From assembly GCA_021778115.1 (NCBI GenBank), contig JAJYCS010000005.1, positions 1 to 56,097 of the forward strand: DNA of 56,097 nucleotides. Direction: 5' to 3'. The notes under the pieces are model-generated. The model saw only the letters and a list, made by a program, of their open reading frames with translations, had not been told where the DNA came from and searched no databases. Positions 1-8,704 of the stretch are shown here, piece by piece. The translations under genes and the position numbers were made by a program. The DNA comes from Deltaproteobacteria bacterium. Its GTDB lineage: Bacteria > Desulfobacterota > Desulfuromonadia > Geobacterales > Pseudopelobacteraceae. Position 1 is the stretch's first letter. The number at the start of each line of letters is the position of its first letter.

Positions 1-690
1 TTCGTCAACATCAACAGCGAGAAGATGAGCAAGTCCCTGGGCAACTTCTTCACCATCCGCGAGGTGCTGGAGCTGTTCGATCCCGAGGTCCTGCGCTTCT
101 TCATCCTGCAGGCCCATTACCGCTCTCCCCTGGACTACTCGGACCAGAACCTGCGGGAGGCCCAGGCCGGCCTGACCCGCATCTACGAGGCCCTGGCCGC
201 CCTGCACGAGGCGCTGGCCAGACCGGCCGGCAGCGGGCCGGCAGCGCCATCCCTGGATGAACTGCAGGAGAAGGCCCGGCAGCTCCTCCCCCGCTTCACC
301 GAGGCCATGGACGATGACTTCAACACCGCCCAGGCGTTAGGCGCGATCTTCGACCTGGTGCGGACACTCAACCGTTACCTGGCCGAGGCCGGCCAGCCCG
401 ATACCGCCGGCCGCCAGACCCTGACCGCCATCCGCAGCGCCTTTGACGAGATCGGCCGGGTCGTGGGGCTGTTCCTGAGCGATCCTGCCCAATGGCTGGC
501 GGCGCGGGAGGCCGACAAGGCCGGCAAGCTGGCCATGGCGCCCCAGGAGATTGAGGCGCTGATCGCCGAGCGGGCCCAGGCCCGCAGAGAGAAGAACTTC
601 AAGCGCAGCGACGAGATCCGCGACCACCTGCTGGCCAACAACATCCAGCTGGTGGACACCCCCCAGGGGACCAGCTGGAAGCTACGATAA
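1..690 (+). CDS. cysS: Cysteinyl-tRNA synthetase, 3' part
   Basis: This is the C-terminal 229 codons of a class I cysteinyl-tRNA synthetase, which charges tRNA-Cys in the cytoplasm. The frame is open from the first base, so the gene begins upstream of the window. The class I signature KMSKS is visible at fragment residues 8-12, followed by the family's LGNF and then the helical anticodon-binding region. The C-terminal end, rich in Arg and Lys around KNFKRSDEIRD and finishing at GTSWKLR, is typical of CysS. The catalytic Rossmann fold and the zinc site lie outside the window. Nothing in the visible part looks damaged. The next gene starts about 75 bases downstream behind its own promoter-like sequence, so the two are probably separate transcription units. 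Confidence 0.97.
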   Translation, partial: FVNINSEKMSKSLGNFFTIREVLELFDPEVLRFFILQAHYRSPLDYSDQNLREAQAGLTRIYEALAALHEALARPAGSGPAAPSLDELQEKARQLLPRFTEAMDDDFNTAQALGAIFDLVRTLNRYLAEAGQPDTAGRQTLTAIRSAFDEIGRVVGLFLSDPAQWLAAREADKAGKLAMAPQEIEALIAERAQARREKNFKRSDEIRDHLLANNIQLVDTPQGTSWKLR

Positions 691-719
691 CCCCTGCGCC
701 CCCACAACCGCCACCGCCC

Positions 720-747
720 TTGACCCCTGCTGAACCGGTGGTATGCT
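720..747 (+). promoter_or_regulatory. Putative sigma70-type promoter of the histidine kinase-response regulator pair
   Basis: TTGACC at 720-725 and TATGCT at 742-747 are 16 bases apart. The -10 box overlaps the ATG at 743, which argues that the kinase starts at the later ATG at 767, where CGGAG (755-759) gives a ribosome binding site. The transcript leader would be only about a dozen bases. Confidence 0.45.
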
Positions 748-766
748 TGGCCTTCGGAGCCTTTGC

Positions 767-2404
767 ATGGACAATGCCGCCGTACAATGGGAATGCTGCT
801 GGGACCGTGACCTGACCTCCCTGGAGGACTGCCCCAACCTCCACGAAGGGGATGGGGACCTCCTGGCCTCCCGCCCCCGCCGATTTCTGGAAAAATGCTG
901 CGACTGCGACCGATTCAAGACCGATCTTTCCCGTTTCAGGGAGTCGGGACATCCCCTGGCCCCCTTTTTCGCCATCCTCCACAACGACTACCGCCGTCAG
1001 CGTTCCCAGATCCAGTCCCTCGGCAGTTTCCTCGACACCAAGACCCTGGAGGTCCGGTTCCTGCACGAACTGGGCTCGGTGCTGCAGAGCTCGGTGGACC
1101 TTGACGAGGTCCTGTCGGTGGCGCTGACCGCCATCACCTCCGGCAAGGGGTTCGGGATGAACCGGGCCTTTCTGCTGTTGGCCGATAAGGAGCGCCACTT
1201 CCTGCGGGGCCATCTGGCCATCGGTCCCCGTTCCGCCGAGGAGGCGGGCCGCACCTGGCAGGAGGTTTCCACCAGCGATCTCGACCTGCAGCACCTCTCC
1301 CGCGCCTTCCGCCAGCACAAGCTCTCTGCCGAGCGGGACAAATTCCAGGACATCCTGGGTCGCCTGGTGATCTCCATGGACAACATCCACCATATCGTGA
1401 TCCGCTCCCTGGAGGAGAAAAAACCGCTCCTGGTGCAGAACGCCTTTCAGAATCCCGATGTCGATCAGGAGCTGGCCCAACTCTTGGGGGTGGACAGCTT
1501 CCTGATCCTGCCGATGCTGGCCCGCAACCGCCGGGTCGGCGCCATCCTGGCCGACAACGTCATCACCCGCCAGCCGATCACCGAAGACGATCTCCGCTCC
1601 ATCGAGACCTTCACCTTTCCGGTGGCCTTCGCCATCGAGCGGGCCTCCCTCTATGAACGGCTGCAGGTGGAGGTGACCAAGTTGCAGGACGCCAACCAGC
1701 GCCTCCAGGAGCAGCAGGAGCTGCTGGTGCGGATGGAGAAGATGGCCCTGGTGGGGCGGATCACCTCAAGTATCGCCCACTCCATCAGAAACCCCCTGAT
1801 GATCATCGGCGGCTTTGCCCGCTCCATCCTCAAGGCCACCCCTGAAGACGACCCGAAGCGGGGTTTCATCGACTCCATCGTCTCCGAGGCCCAGCAGATG
1901 GAAGAGGTGCTGGACGAGATTCTCACCTATTCCGATGCCCTGTATCCGGTGCGGGACTTCTGGGATGTGAATCAGCTGGTGGAGACCGTACTGCGGGATA
2001 TCCAGGAGAAGGCCCTCAGCCAGAACTACGCCTGCCGCTTCCATCCCGCCGAGGGGCTCCCCTCCGCTTATTTGGACTACAAGCAACTCTCCTACTGCCT
2101 CCGCAACATCCTGGTGGGCACCATCGACGGCCTGGAGAACGGCGCCCTGGAGATCAGCACCCGCCTCGACGGCGACCGGATCGAGATCCTGATCGACGAT
2201 CGCTCCCGACGCCTCTCCGAAGATGAGCTGGAGGCCCTTTTAACCCCCTTTGCCGAGACCCACGAGATGGGCTCCGGCCTGAACCTGGCCCTCTGCCGCA
2301 ACATGCTCGAAAAACAGGATGTGCCGTTCCTGGTGGTTGCGCCACCGGATGACGGCATCCGTTACAGCATCAAACTACCCACCCGCAAGGAGGAAGAGCC
2401 ATGA
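767..2404 (+). CDS. GAF-domain sensor histidine kinase with N-terminal Cys cluster
   Basis: This is a predicted soluble sensor kinase of 545 residues with no membrane segment. I chose ATG 767 over ATG 743 because CGGAG lies about seven bases upstream and 743 falls inside the putative -10 box. The first 60 residues hold many cysteines (ECCWD, EDCPN, EKCCDCDRF), which could bind metal or an Fe-S cluster. A GAF domain spans about residues 95-295 and a coiled coil joins it to a HisKA region with His338 in AHSIRNPL. The ATPase part is degenerate: the N-box reads NILVGTIDGL, the first glycine box reads DDRSRRLS, and only GSGLNLAL resembles a normal G2 box. ATP binding may therefore be weak or altered. 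The stop overlaps the ATG of the receiver gene, so the two form a translationally coupled pair. The signal is unknown; redox or metal is a guess from the cysteines. Confidence 0.88.
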   Translation: MDNAAVQWECCWDRDLTSLEDCPNLHEGDGDLLASRPRRFLEKCCDCDRFKTDLSRFRESGHPLAPFFAILHNDYRRQRSQIQSLGSFLDTKTLEVRFLHELGSVLQSSVDLDEVLSVALTAITSGKGFGMNRAFLLLADKERHFLRGHLAIGPRSAEEAGRTWQEVSTSDLDLQHLSRAFRQHKLSAERDKFQDILGRLVISMDNIHHIVIRSLEEKKPLLVQNAFQNPDVDQELAQLLGVDSFLILPMLARNRRVGAILADNVITRQPITEDDLRSIETFTFPVAFAIERASLYERLQVEVTKLQDANQRLQEQQELLVRMEKMALVGRITSSIAHSIRNPLMIIGGFARSILKATPEDDPKRGFIDSIVSEAQQMEEVLDEILTYSDALYPVRDFWDVNQLVETVLRDIQEKALSQNYACRFHPAEGLPSAYLDYKQLSYCLRNILVGTIDGLENGALEISTRLDGDRIEILIDDRSRRLSEDELEALLTPFAETHEMGSGLNLALCRNMLEKQDVPFLVVAPPDDGIRYSIKLPTRKEEEP

Positions 2405-2781
2405 ACCGGATCCTGGTGGTTGACGATGAGGCGAACATCCGTCTGCTCTACGCCGAAGAGTTGGCCGACGAAGGGTATGAGGTGGCCACCGCCGCCACCA
2501 CCGCCGAGGCGGTAGAACAGCTGCAGAAGCAGAACTTTGACCTGGCGGTGCTGGATATCAAGCTAAAGAACGAGAGCGGCATCGAGCTGCTGCAGAAGAT
2601 CGTCAAGGAGCGCCACGACATGCCGGTGATCCTCTGTTCGGCCTTTTCCTGCTACAAGGACGACTTCTCGGCCTGGCTGGCCGACAGCTACGTAGTAAAG
2701 TCAGGGGATCTGACCGAGCTGAAGGAAGAGATCAAGCGGGTGCTGGCCAAGAAGGCCCAACGCAAGGCCAGCGGGATGTAA
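2401..2781 (+). CDS. Single-domain response regulator
   Basis: A 126-residue stand-alone receiver domain. The acidic pair is Asp8-Asp9, the phosphorylated aspartate is Asp52 in VLDIKL, the conserved Ser/Thr position is Ser80 in LCSAF, and the conserved lysine is Lys100 in VVKSG. There is no output domain, so it probably acts by protein contact or passes phosphate on, as CheY-like and relay receivers do. It overlaps the upstream kinase gene by four bases (ATGA), which makes that kinase its likely partner. The next gene starts 21 bases downstream behind AAGGAG, so it may be co-transcribed with the nucleotidyltransferase. Confidence 0.92.
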   Translation: MNRILVVDDEANIRLLYAEELADEGYEVATAATTAEAVEQLQKQNFDLAVLDIKLKNESGIELLQKIVKERHDMPVILCSAFSCYKDDFSAWLADSYVVKSGDLTELKEEIKRVLAKKAQRKASGM

Positions 2782-2802
2782 CTTACCATAAGGAGACTTG
2801 TT

Positions 2803-5310
2803 ATGAAGGCAGTGATTATGGCCGGCGGTTTCGGCACCCGCATCCAACCCCTCACCAGCAGCATCCCCAAGCCGATGATCCCGCTGTTTAACCGGCCGAT
2901 CATGCTGCATATCGTTGAGCTCCTGAAGAAGCACGACATCACCGACCTGGTGATGCTGCTCTACCACCAGCCGGAGGTGATCAAGAACTTCTTCCGGGAC
3001 GGCGCTGACTTCGGGGTTAGGATCACCTATGTCACCCCCCTTGAGGACATGGGAACCGCCGGGGCGGTGAAGGCGGCCGAGAAATACCTGGACGAGCGAT
3101 TCCTGGTGATCTCCGGTGATCTCCTGACCGACTTCAACCTGCGCAAGGTGATCGACTTCCACACCGAAAACGGCGCCATGGCCACCATCACCCTCACCTC
3201 GGTGAAGGACCCGTTGCAGTTCGGGGTGGTAATCACCGACAAGGAGAAGCGGATCACCCAGTTCCTGGAGAAACCGGGCTGGGGGGAGGTGATCTCCGAC
3301 ACCATCAACACCGGCGTCTACGTCCTGGAACCGGCCATCTTCGGCTACATCCCGGCCGGGGAGAACTTCGACTTCTCTCAGGACCTGTTCCCGCTCATGC
3401 TGAAAAACAAGGATCCCCTCTACGGTTACGCCGCCAAAGGGTACTGGCGGGACATCGGCAACACCGATTCCTACCGGGAGGCCCACCACGACATCTTCAA
3501 GGGGAGGGTCAACCTCCGGATCGATGAGGAGAAGCAGGACTTTGTGGGAAAAGACCTGCGGATCGGCGCTGATGTTACCCTGGAGGACCCCTCCGGTCTC
3601 TCCGGCACGGTGGTGATCGGCGACAACTCCCAGATCCGGGGGGAGGTCCAGATAAAAGATTCGGTGATCGGCCGTAACTGCACCATCGAGGACGGAGTCC
3701 GGCTCTCCCGCGCCGTGCTGTGGGACAACGCCTACGTGAAAAAGGGGGCACGGATCACCGATAGCGTGGTCTGCGCCAATGTCCGGGTGGGGCAGGCGGC
3801 CGTGCTGGAGGAGGCGGTGATCGTGGCCGACGACACCTCCATCGGCGACGAAGTCCATATCAAGCCGGATGTCAAGATCTGGCCCCGCAAGGTGATCGAG
3901 GCCGGCGCCATCGTCACCGCCAATCTGATCTGGGGGGAGAAGTGGAAAAAGTCCCTGTTCGAGGGGGCGATCATCAAGGGGTTGTCCAACGTGGAACTGA
4001 CCCCGGAGTTTGTGGCCAAGCTGGGCTGCGCCTACGGCACCATGCTCCCCAAGGGGAGCTTTGTCCTGGGTGGACGTGACGCCAACCGCTCCTCCCGGAT
4101 GCTCAAGCGCTGCTTTGTGGGGGGGCTGCTCTCCGCCGGGGTCAACGTCCGGGACATGACCATGACCTCGCTGCCGATCATCCGCTACAAACTGAAGTCC
4201 TTCGGCGAGGTGGGGGGGTTCCACTTCCGTCAGGCCCAGGACGACCCGGCCTCCATGGAGATCGTCTTTATGGACGGCGACGGTCTGGACTTCTCCAGCA
4301 ACATGGCCAAAAACGCCGAGCGGATTTTCTTCAAGGAAAACTTCAGGCGCGCCCACCACACCGAACCGGGGGCCCTGATCGACATACCCCACGCCATCGA
4401 CTTCTACCGTGAGGGATACCTGCGGGCCTTAAATCGCGAGGCGATCCGCAGGGCCACCCCCACCGTGGTGGTTGACTTCAACTACTCCCATGCCTGCCAG
4501 GTGCTGCCGATGCTCTTAAACGAGCTGGGCTGTAACGTGGTGGCCCTCAACGCCTATGTGGACGAAGGAAAGGGGGGCGTGGCCCCCCATCCGAAGGCCG
4601 AGGCCCTGGCCCAGCTGGCCACCGTGGTGGGGGCACTCTCGGCCCAGGCCGGTTTCTGGTTGGAGCCCAACGCCGAGGCGGTGGCCCTGGTGGACGAGAG
4701 CGGCGCCATCCACGAAGGGACCGCCCTCCTGGAGCTGGTCACCGCCCTCACCCTGCGGGCCGACGGCGGTGGGACCATCGCCGTGCCGGTGCAGGCCCCT
4801 TCCACCATCGAACAGATGGCCCTGAAACGGAAGTGCGCCGTCACCCGCACCAAGAGCAACGATCGGGCCATGCTGGAGGCCGCCTCCTCATCGGAGGTCA
4901 TCCTGGCCGGCAGCACCGACGGCCGCTTCGCCTTCCCCGTCTTCCAGGCGGCCTTTGACGGCCTGTTCACCATCGCCCGTCTGATCGAGCTGACCGCAGT
5001 CCTGAACCTGCCGCTCTCCAAGGCGTTAAGCGATGCGCCCCACCGCGCCTATCTCCAGACCAGCGTCTCCTGCCCCTTTGAGATGAAGGGGGGGATCATG
5101 CGGAAGATGAGCGAGGACTCCCTGGATAAGGAGGCCACCTTCATCGACGGGATCAAGGTCCATATCGGCAATGACTGGGCCCTGGTGCTGCCGGACCAGT
5201 ACGCCTCCTTTGTCCATATCGTGGCCGAGGCCAAGGACGACAGGACCGCCGCCAGACTGCTGGACGAGTACCAGAAGAAGGTCATCCGCTGGAAGAAGGA
5301 GCTGGAGTAG
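2803..5310 (+). CDS. Nucleotidyltransferase with hexapeptide repeats fused to a phosphomannomutase-like domain
   Basis: An 835-residue fusion. Residues 1-235 are a sugar-1-phosphate nucleotidyltransferase with the signature GGFGTRIQPL at 8-17. Residues about 250-375 are left-handed beta-helix hexapeptide repeats (for example VIGDNSQIRGEV). Residues about 380-835 resemble phosphomannomutase/phosphoglucomutase. The family is usually called mannose-1-phosphate guanylyltransferase, making GDP-mannose or a related NDP-sugar. The mutase half looks inactive: where the phosphoserine motif TASHNP is expected I read AQDDP near residue 478, and the metal loop DGDGDR is replaced by DGDGLDF at 491 with no later DxDxD. 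It may be structural or regulatory. ATG 2803 has AAGGAG in front. The GH57 gene follows six bases after the stop, suggesting shared work on a polysaccharide or storage glycan. Confidence 0.9.
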   Translation: MKAVIMAGGFGTRIQPLTSSIPKPMIPLFNRPIMLHIVELLKKHDITDLVMLLYHQPEVIKNFFRDGADFGVRITYVTPLEDMGTAGAVKAAEKYLDERFLVISGDLLTDFNLRKVIDFHTENGAMATITLTSVKDPLQFGVVITDKEKRITQFLEKPGWGEVISDTINTGVYVLEPAIFGYIPAGENFDFSQDLFPLMLKNKDPLYGYAAKGYWRDIGNTDSYREAHHDIFKGRVNLRIDEEKQDFVGKDLRIGADVTLEDPSGLSGTVVIGDNSQIRGEVQIKDSVIGRNCTIEDGVRLSRAVLWDNAYVKKGARITDSVVCANVRVGQAAVLEEAVIVADDTSIGDEVHIKPDVKIWPRKVIEAGAIVTANLIWGEKWKKSLFEGAIIKGLSNVELTPEFVAKLGCAYGTMLPKGSFVLGGRDANRSSRMLKRCFVGGLLSAGVNVRDMTMTSLPIIRYKLKSFGEVGGFHFRQAQDDPASMEIVFMDGDGLDFSSNMAKNAERIFFKENFRRAHHTEPGALIDIPHAIDFYREGYLRALNREAIRRATPTVVVDFNYSHACQVLPMLLNELGCNVVALNAYVDEGKGGVAPHPKAEALAQLATVVGALSAQAGFWLEPNAEAVALVDESGAIHEGTALLELVTALTLRADGGGTIAVPVQAPSTIEQMALKRKCAVTRTKSNDRAMLEAASSSEVILAGSTDGRFAFPVFQAAFDGLFTIARLIELTAVLNLPLSKALSDAPHRAYLQTSVSCPFEMKGGIMRKMSEDSLDKEATFIDGIKVHIGNDWALVLPDQYASFVHIVAEAKDDRTAARLLDEYQKKVIRWKKELE

Positions 5311-5316
5311 CTGCCC

Positions 5317-7506
5317 ATGCCTGCCCCCCTTGACGTCGTCTTCATCTGGCACATGCACCAGCCGTACTACCGGGATACGGTGACGGGTGAGTACGCCCTC
5401 CCCTGGACCTACCTGCATGCCGTGAAGGATTACTACGACATGCCGGCCATCGTGGAGGCGACGCCCGGCGCCCGGGCGGTGTTCAACCTGGTCCCCTCCC
5501 TGGTGGAGCAACTGGTGGAGTACGCCGCCGGCGCCGCGGTGGATCCGTTCCTGATCAAAGGACGACAGGATCCGGCCACCATGGACGACGATGACAAGGT
5601 GTTCCTGCTGGAGAACTTCTTCTCCGCCAACCGGCAACGGATGATCGAACCGCACCGCCGCTACCTGGAGCTGTTATACATGGCAGGCGAGGGGAAGGCG
5701 GGGTCGGCCCGGGAGCGGATCCGCCACTTCAGCGATCAGGACCTGCGGGACCTGCAGGTCTGTTTCTTTCTGGCCTGGACCGGCGAGGCGGCCCGCCGCC
5801 GCTTCCCTGAGTTCCAGCAGCTCCTGGAGAAGGGGGAGCGGTACGACGAGGCCGACAAGGAGCTGCTGTTCGCCACGCAGCACCGCCTGCTGAACGAGAT
5901 CCTGCCGCTGTACAGACGGCTCCATGAAGAAGGACGTATCGAGCTGGCGCTGTCACCCTACTTCCACCCGATCCTGCCCCTTCTGTGCGATACCCAGCTG
6001 GCCCGTGAGGCGATGCCGAAGGTGACCCTCCCCAAGGAGCGGTTCCGCCACCCGGAGGATGCGGCAGCACAGATCCGGCGGGGGCTTACCTACTTCCAGG
6101 AACTCCTGGGGATCACCCCCCGGGGGATGTGGCCCTCGGAGGGGTCGGTGAGCGACGAGGCGCTGACGATCATCGCCCAGTGCGGCCTCTCCTGGGTGGC
6201 CAGCGATGAGGAGGTGCTGGCAAAGTCCCTTGACGGCGGTCTGGGGCACCATCAGGAACGGCTGTACCGGCCGTGGCGCTTTGCCACCGGCCAGGGTGAG
6301 CTGGGGATATTCTTCCGCGATCACCGCCTCTCCGATCTGATCGGCTTCACCTACAGCCAGTGGGAACCGGGCCGGGCGGTGCTGGACTTCTGCGGCCGCC
6401 TGCGCCAGATATGCCACCAGTTGGGGAGCGAGGGGCGGGTGATACCGGTTATCCTGGACGGGGAGAACGCCTGGGAGTTTTACCCCGACAACGGCTACCA
6501 CTTCCTGGCCGGCCTCTACGCCGCCGTGGCAGCCGCACCGGAGCTGCGGCTGGCCACCTGCAGCGAGGTGCTGGAGCGGTCCACCTTCGAGGGACGCCTG
6601 CACCGGATCCACCCCGGTTCCTGGATCAACGCCAACTACGGCATCTGGATCGGCCACCCGGAGGAGAACCTGGCCTGGGATCTGCTCTACCAGGCCCGAC
6701 AGGCGGTGAGCGACCACCATCCCGAGGCGGCCCGTATCTTAAACGCCTGCGGCAGCGATGGCGATGATGCGGCCCGGATGCTCTGCAGCTCCCTCTACGC
6801 CGCCGAGGGGAGCGACTGGTTCTGGTGGTTCGGCGACGATCACTTCTCCCCCCACAGCGACCGCTTCGACCGGCTGTTCCGACGGCATCTGGCCAATGTC
6901 TACCGGCTGCTGCAGATCGACGCTCCCCCGGCGCTTCTGGAGCCGATCAAGAAGAAGAGCCCGGCAGGACTGGTGCGGGAGCCGGCCGGTTTCATCGAGC
7001 CGGAGATCAACGGCCGGGTGAGCGATTACTTCGAATGGCTGGCCGCCGGCCTGTTCGACCTGACCCGTCAAGGCTCGGCCATGCACTCAAGCGACCGGTT
7101 GTTACAGGGATTCTACTGGGGTTACAGCCGCGACCATCTCTTCTTCAGGATCGACGGTATCCAGGAGCTGACCAGACTCTTGAAGGAGATGGACATCCTG
7201 GCCCTGCACCTGATCACCGACCGGGAGTACCGCCTGCCGATGCAGCGCAGCACCACCCAGGGGCTGCTGCTGGTGAAAGAGGGGGGCGGCTGGATACCCA
7301 CCAACGCCTGCTGCCGCTGGGCCATCGAGCGGACCTGCGAGGTGGCGCTCCCCCTGGAACCCCTGGGGCTACAGCCGAAGTCAAAGCTGTTTGCCGCCGT
7401 CACCCTGACCCGCGACAGCGAACAGATCGGCCGCTGGCCCTCCGATGCGCCGCTGATGCTCAGATATGAGGGGCCGGACCTTGAGGCGAACGACTGGCTG
7501 ATATGA
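5317..7506 (+). CDS. Glycoside hydrolase family 57 protein
   Basis: A 729-residue GH57 enzyme, a family of alpha-glucan hydrolases and glucanotransferases with a retaining mechanism. The N-terminus carries the family motif WHMHQPYY (first conserved region). The predicted nucleophile is Glu275 in MWPSEGS and the predicted acid/base is Asp381 in LDGENAWEFY. No signal peptide is visible, so it should act in the cytoplasm. Residues beyond about 530 look like the helical and beta C-terminal parts found in long GH57 members. The exact substrate (amylose, glycogen or an oligosaccharide) cannot be read from sequence. It sits directly after the nucleotidyltransferase fusion and before galT, and a glycogen synthase lies 15 kb downstream, which favours a role in glycogen or alpha-glucan metabolism. 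A GGAG at the end of the upstream gene supplies the ribosome binding site. Confidence 0.92.
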   Translation: MPAPLDVVFIWHMHQPYYRDTVTGEYALPWTYLHAVKDYYDMPAIVEATPGARAVFNLVPSLVEQLVEYAAGAAVDPFLIKGRQDPATMDDDDKVFLLENFFSANRQRMIEPHRRYLELLYMAGEGKAGSARERIRHFSDQDLRDLQVCFFLAWTGEAARRRFPEFQQLLEKGERYDEADKELLFATQHRLLNEILPLYRRLHEEGRIELALSPYFHPILPLLCDTQLAREAMPKVTLPKERFRHPEDAAAQIRRGLTYFQELLGITPRGMWPSEGSVSDEALTIIAQCGLSWVASDEEVLAKSLDGGLGHHQERLYRPWRFATGQGELGIFFRDHRLSDLIGFTYSQWEPGRAVLDFCGRLRQICHQLGSEGRVIPVILDGENAWEFYPDNGYHFLAGLYAAVAAAPELRLATCSEVLERSTFEGRLHRIHPGSWINANYGIWIGHPEENLAWDLLYQARQAVSDHHPEAARILNACGSDGDDAARMLCSSLYAAEGSDWFWWFGDDHFSPHSDRFDRLFRRHLANVYRLLQIDAPPALLEPIKKKSPAGLVREPAGFIEPEINGRVSDYFEWLAAGLFDLTRQGSAMHSSDRLLQGFYWGYSRDHLFFRIDGIQELTRLLKEMDILALHLITDREYRLPMQRSTTQGLLLVKEGGGWIPTNACCRWAIERTCEVALPLEPLGLQPKSKLFAAVTLTRDSEQIGRWPSDAPLMLRYEGPDLEANDWLI

Positions 7507-7553
7507 AGCGGTCTTTTTCCGCCCCAGCTCCTGCAACACTGTAGCGGCACAGT

Positions 7554-7657
7554 CACAGGCTCCAGATGCCAGGCACGCGAGGAGCGCGGCGCGACGGCGT
7601 ACAACAGCAGTACGTCGAGCGTCGCGGGGCGCGTGTAACGAAGCAGATGGACCTGTG
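7554..7657. repeat. Large imperfect palindrome, REP-like intergenic element
   Basis: The gap between the GH57 gene and galT is almost filled by a roughly 104-base imperfect inverted repeat centred near 7606. The inner arms are GTAC (7599-7602) and GTAC (7610-7613) around a 7-base loop. The middle arms are GC-rich (ACGCGAGGAGCGCGGCGCG against GTCGCGGGGCGCGT). The outer arms are CACAGGCTCC at 7554 and GGACCTGTG ending at 7657. It has no T run, so it is not a standard terminator. It looks like a dispersed repetitive palindrome or small non-autonomous mobile element, but only one copy lies in this window. Confidence 0.6.
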
Positions 7658-7678
7658 GCGAAGCCGCCCGGAGGATAT

Positions 7679-8704
7679 ATGTCTGAATTACGCTGGGATC
7701 CGTTAAAACTGCACTGGGTGATTATTGCGACCGAACGGGGCCGCCGCCCCAGGGATTTCCAGACCGAACCGGAACCGGCGCCGATGACCGCCTGTCCGTT
7801 CTGCTACGGCAACGAGGACAAGACCCCGCCGGAGATCTTTGCCAGCAGGCCAAGCGGACTCCCCAACAGCCCGAACTGGAAGGTGCGGGTCATCCCGAAC
7901 AAGTACCCGGCCCTGCGGGTGGAAGGTGAGCTGGAAAACCGCGGCTACGGCCCCTACGACGTCATGAACGGCATCGGCGCCCACGAGGTGATCATCGAGA
8001 CCCCGGACCACGACAAGTCCATGGCCGACCTGACACCAACGGAGCTGACCGGGGTGCTGATGGCCTGGCGCAGCCGCCTGCTGGACCTGCGCCGCGATTT
8101 CCGCTTCCGCTACATGATCCTGTTCAAGAACCACGGTCTCCGGGCCGGCGCCACCCTGGCCCATTCCCACAGTCAGCTGATCGCCGTACCGATGCTGCCG
8201 CCGGTTGCCGCCACTGAGCTTAAGGTCTGCCGGCGCTACTACGCCGACAAGGAGCGCTGCCTGTACTGCGACCTGATCGCCTTTGAGCTGGAGCAGCGGA
8301 GCCGCGTGGTGCGGGAATTCTCCAACTATGTCACCCTGGCCCCCTATGCGGCCAGCCTGCCGTTCGAGCTGCGACTCTACCCCAAGCGCCATGCCCATGA
8401 TTTCGCCCTGATGAACGACGCCCAGCTTGCGGAACTGGCGCCGGCCCTGAAAGACATGCTCATCCGGGTCAAACTGGTCCTGAAGGACGCCCCGTACAAC
8501 TTCATCCTGCACACCAGTCCACCGATGCACAAACGACCGGGAAAACCCTCCCTCTGGTCCTCACTGGAGTACGACTACCACTGGCATATCGAACTGGTGC
8601 CGCGGCTTACCTCCATCGCCGGTTTCGAATGGGGCACCGGGTTTTACATCAACCCGACCTCGCCGGAGGATGCGGCCCTCTTCCTCCGTGAGGCGGAGGT
8701 GTAG
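7679..8704 (+). CDS. galT: Galactose-1-phosphate uridylyltransferase-like protein
   Basis: A 341-residue HIT-superfamily nucleotidyltransferase of the GalT family, which transfers UMP between UDP-sugars and hexose-1-phosphates. The active site HxHxQ is His162-Ser-His164-Ser-Gln166, with His164 the predicted nucleophile. Zinc-type cysteine pairs occur at Cys39/Cys42 (CPFC) and Cys194/Cys197 (CLYC). The start at 7679 follows GGAGG at 7670-7674. An earlier in-frame start at 7655 would lie inside the palindrome and is less likely. Members of this family from related bacteria may prefer other nucleotides or sugars (for example ADP-glucose phosphorylase-like activity), so the exact substrate is uncertain. 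The stop TAG overlaps the GTG start of the next gene by one base. Confidence 0.88.
   Translation: MSELRWDPLKLHWVIIATERGRRPRDFQTEPEPAPMTACPFCYGNEDKTPPEIFASRPSGLPNSPNWKVRVIPNKYPALRVEGELENRGYGPYDVMNGIGAHEVIIETPDHDKSMADLTPTELTGVLMAWRSRLLDLRRDFRFRYMILFKNHGLRAGATLAHSHSQLIAVPMLPPVAATELKVCRRYYADKERCLYCDLIAFELEQRSRVVREFSNYVTLAPYAASLPFELRLYPKRHAHDFALMNDAQLAELAPALKDMLIRVKLVLKDAPYNFILHTSPPMHKRPGKPSLWSSLEYDYHWHIELVPRLTSIAGFEWGTGFYINPTSPEDAALFLREAEV

Noticed and set aside
2701-4392. Open frame of 563 codons opposite the nucleotidyltransferase gene
   Set aside because: Also a GC-bias shadow with no domain signature and no ribosome binding site.
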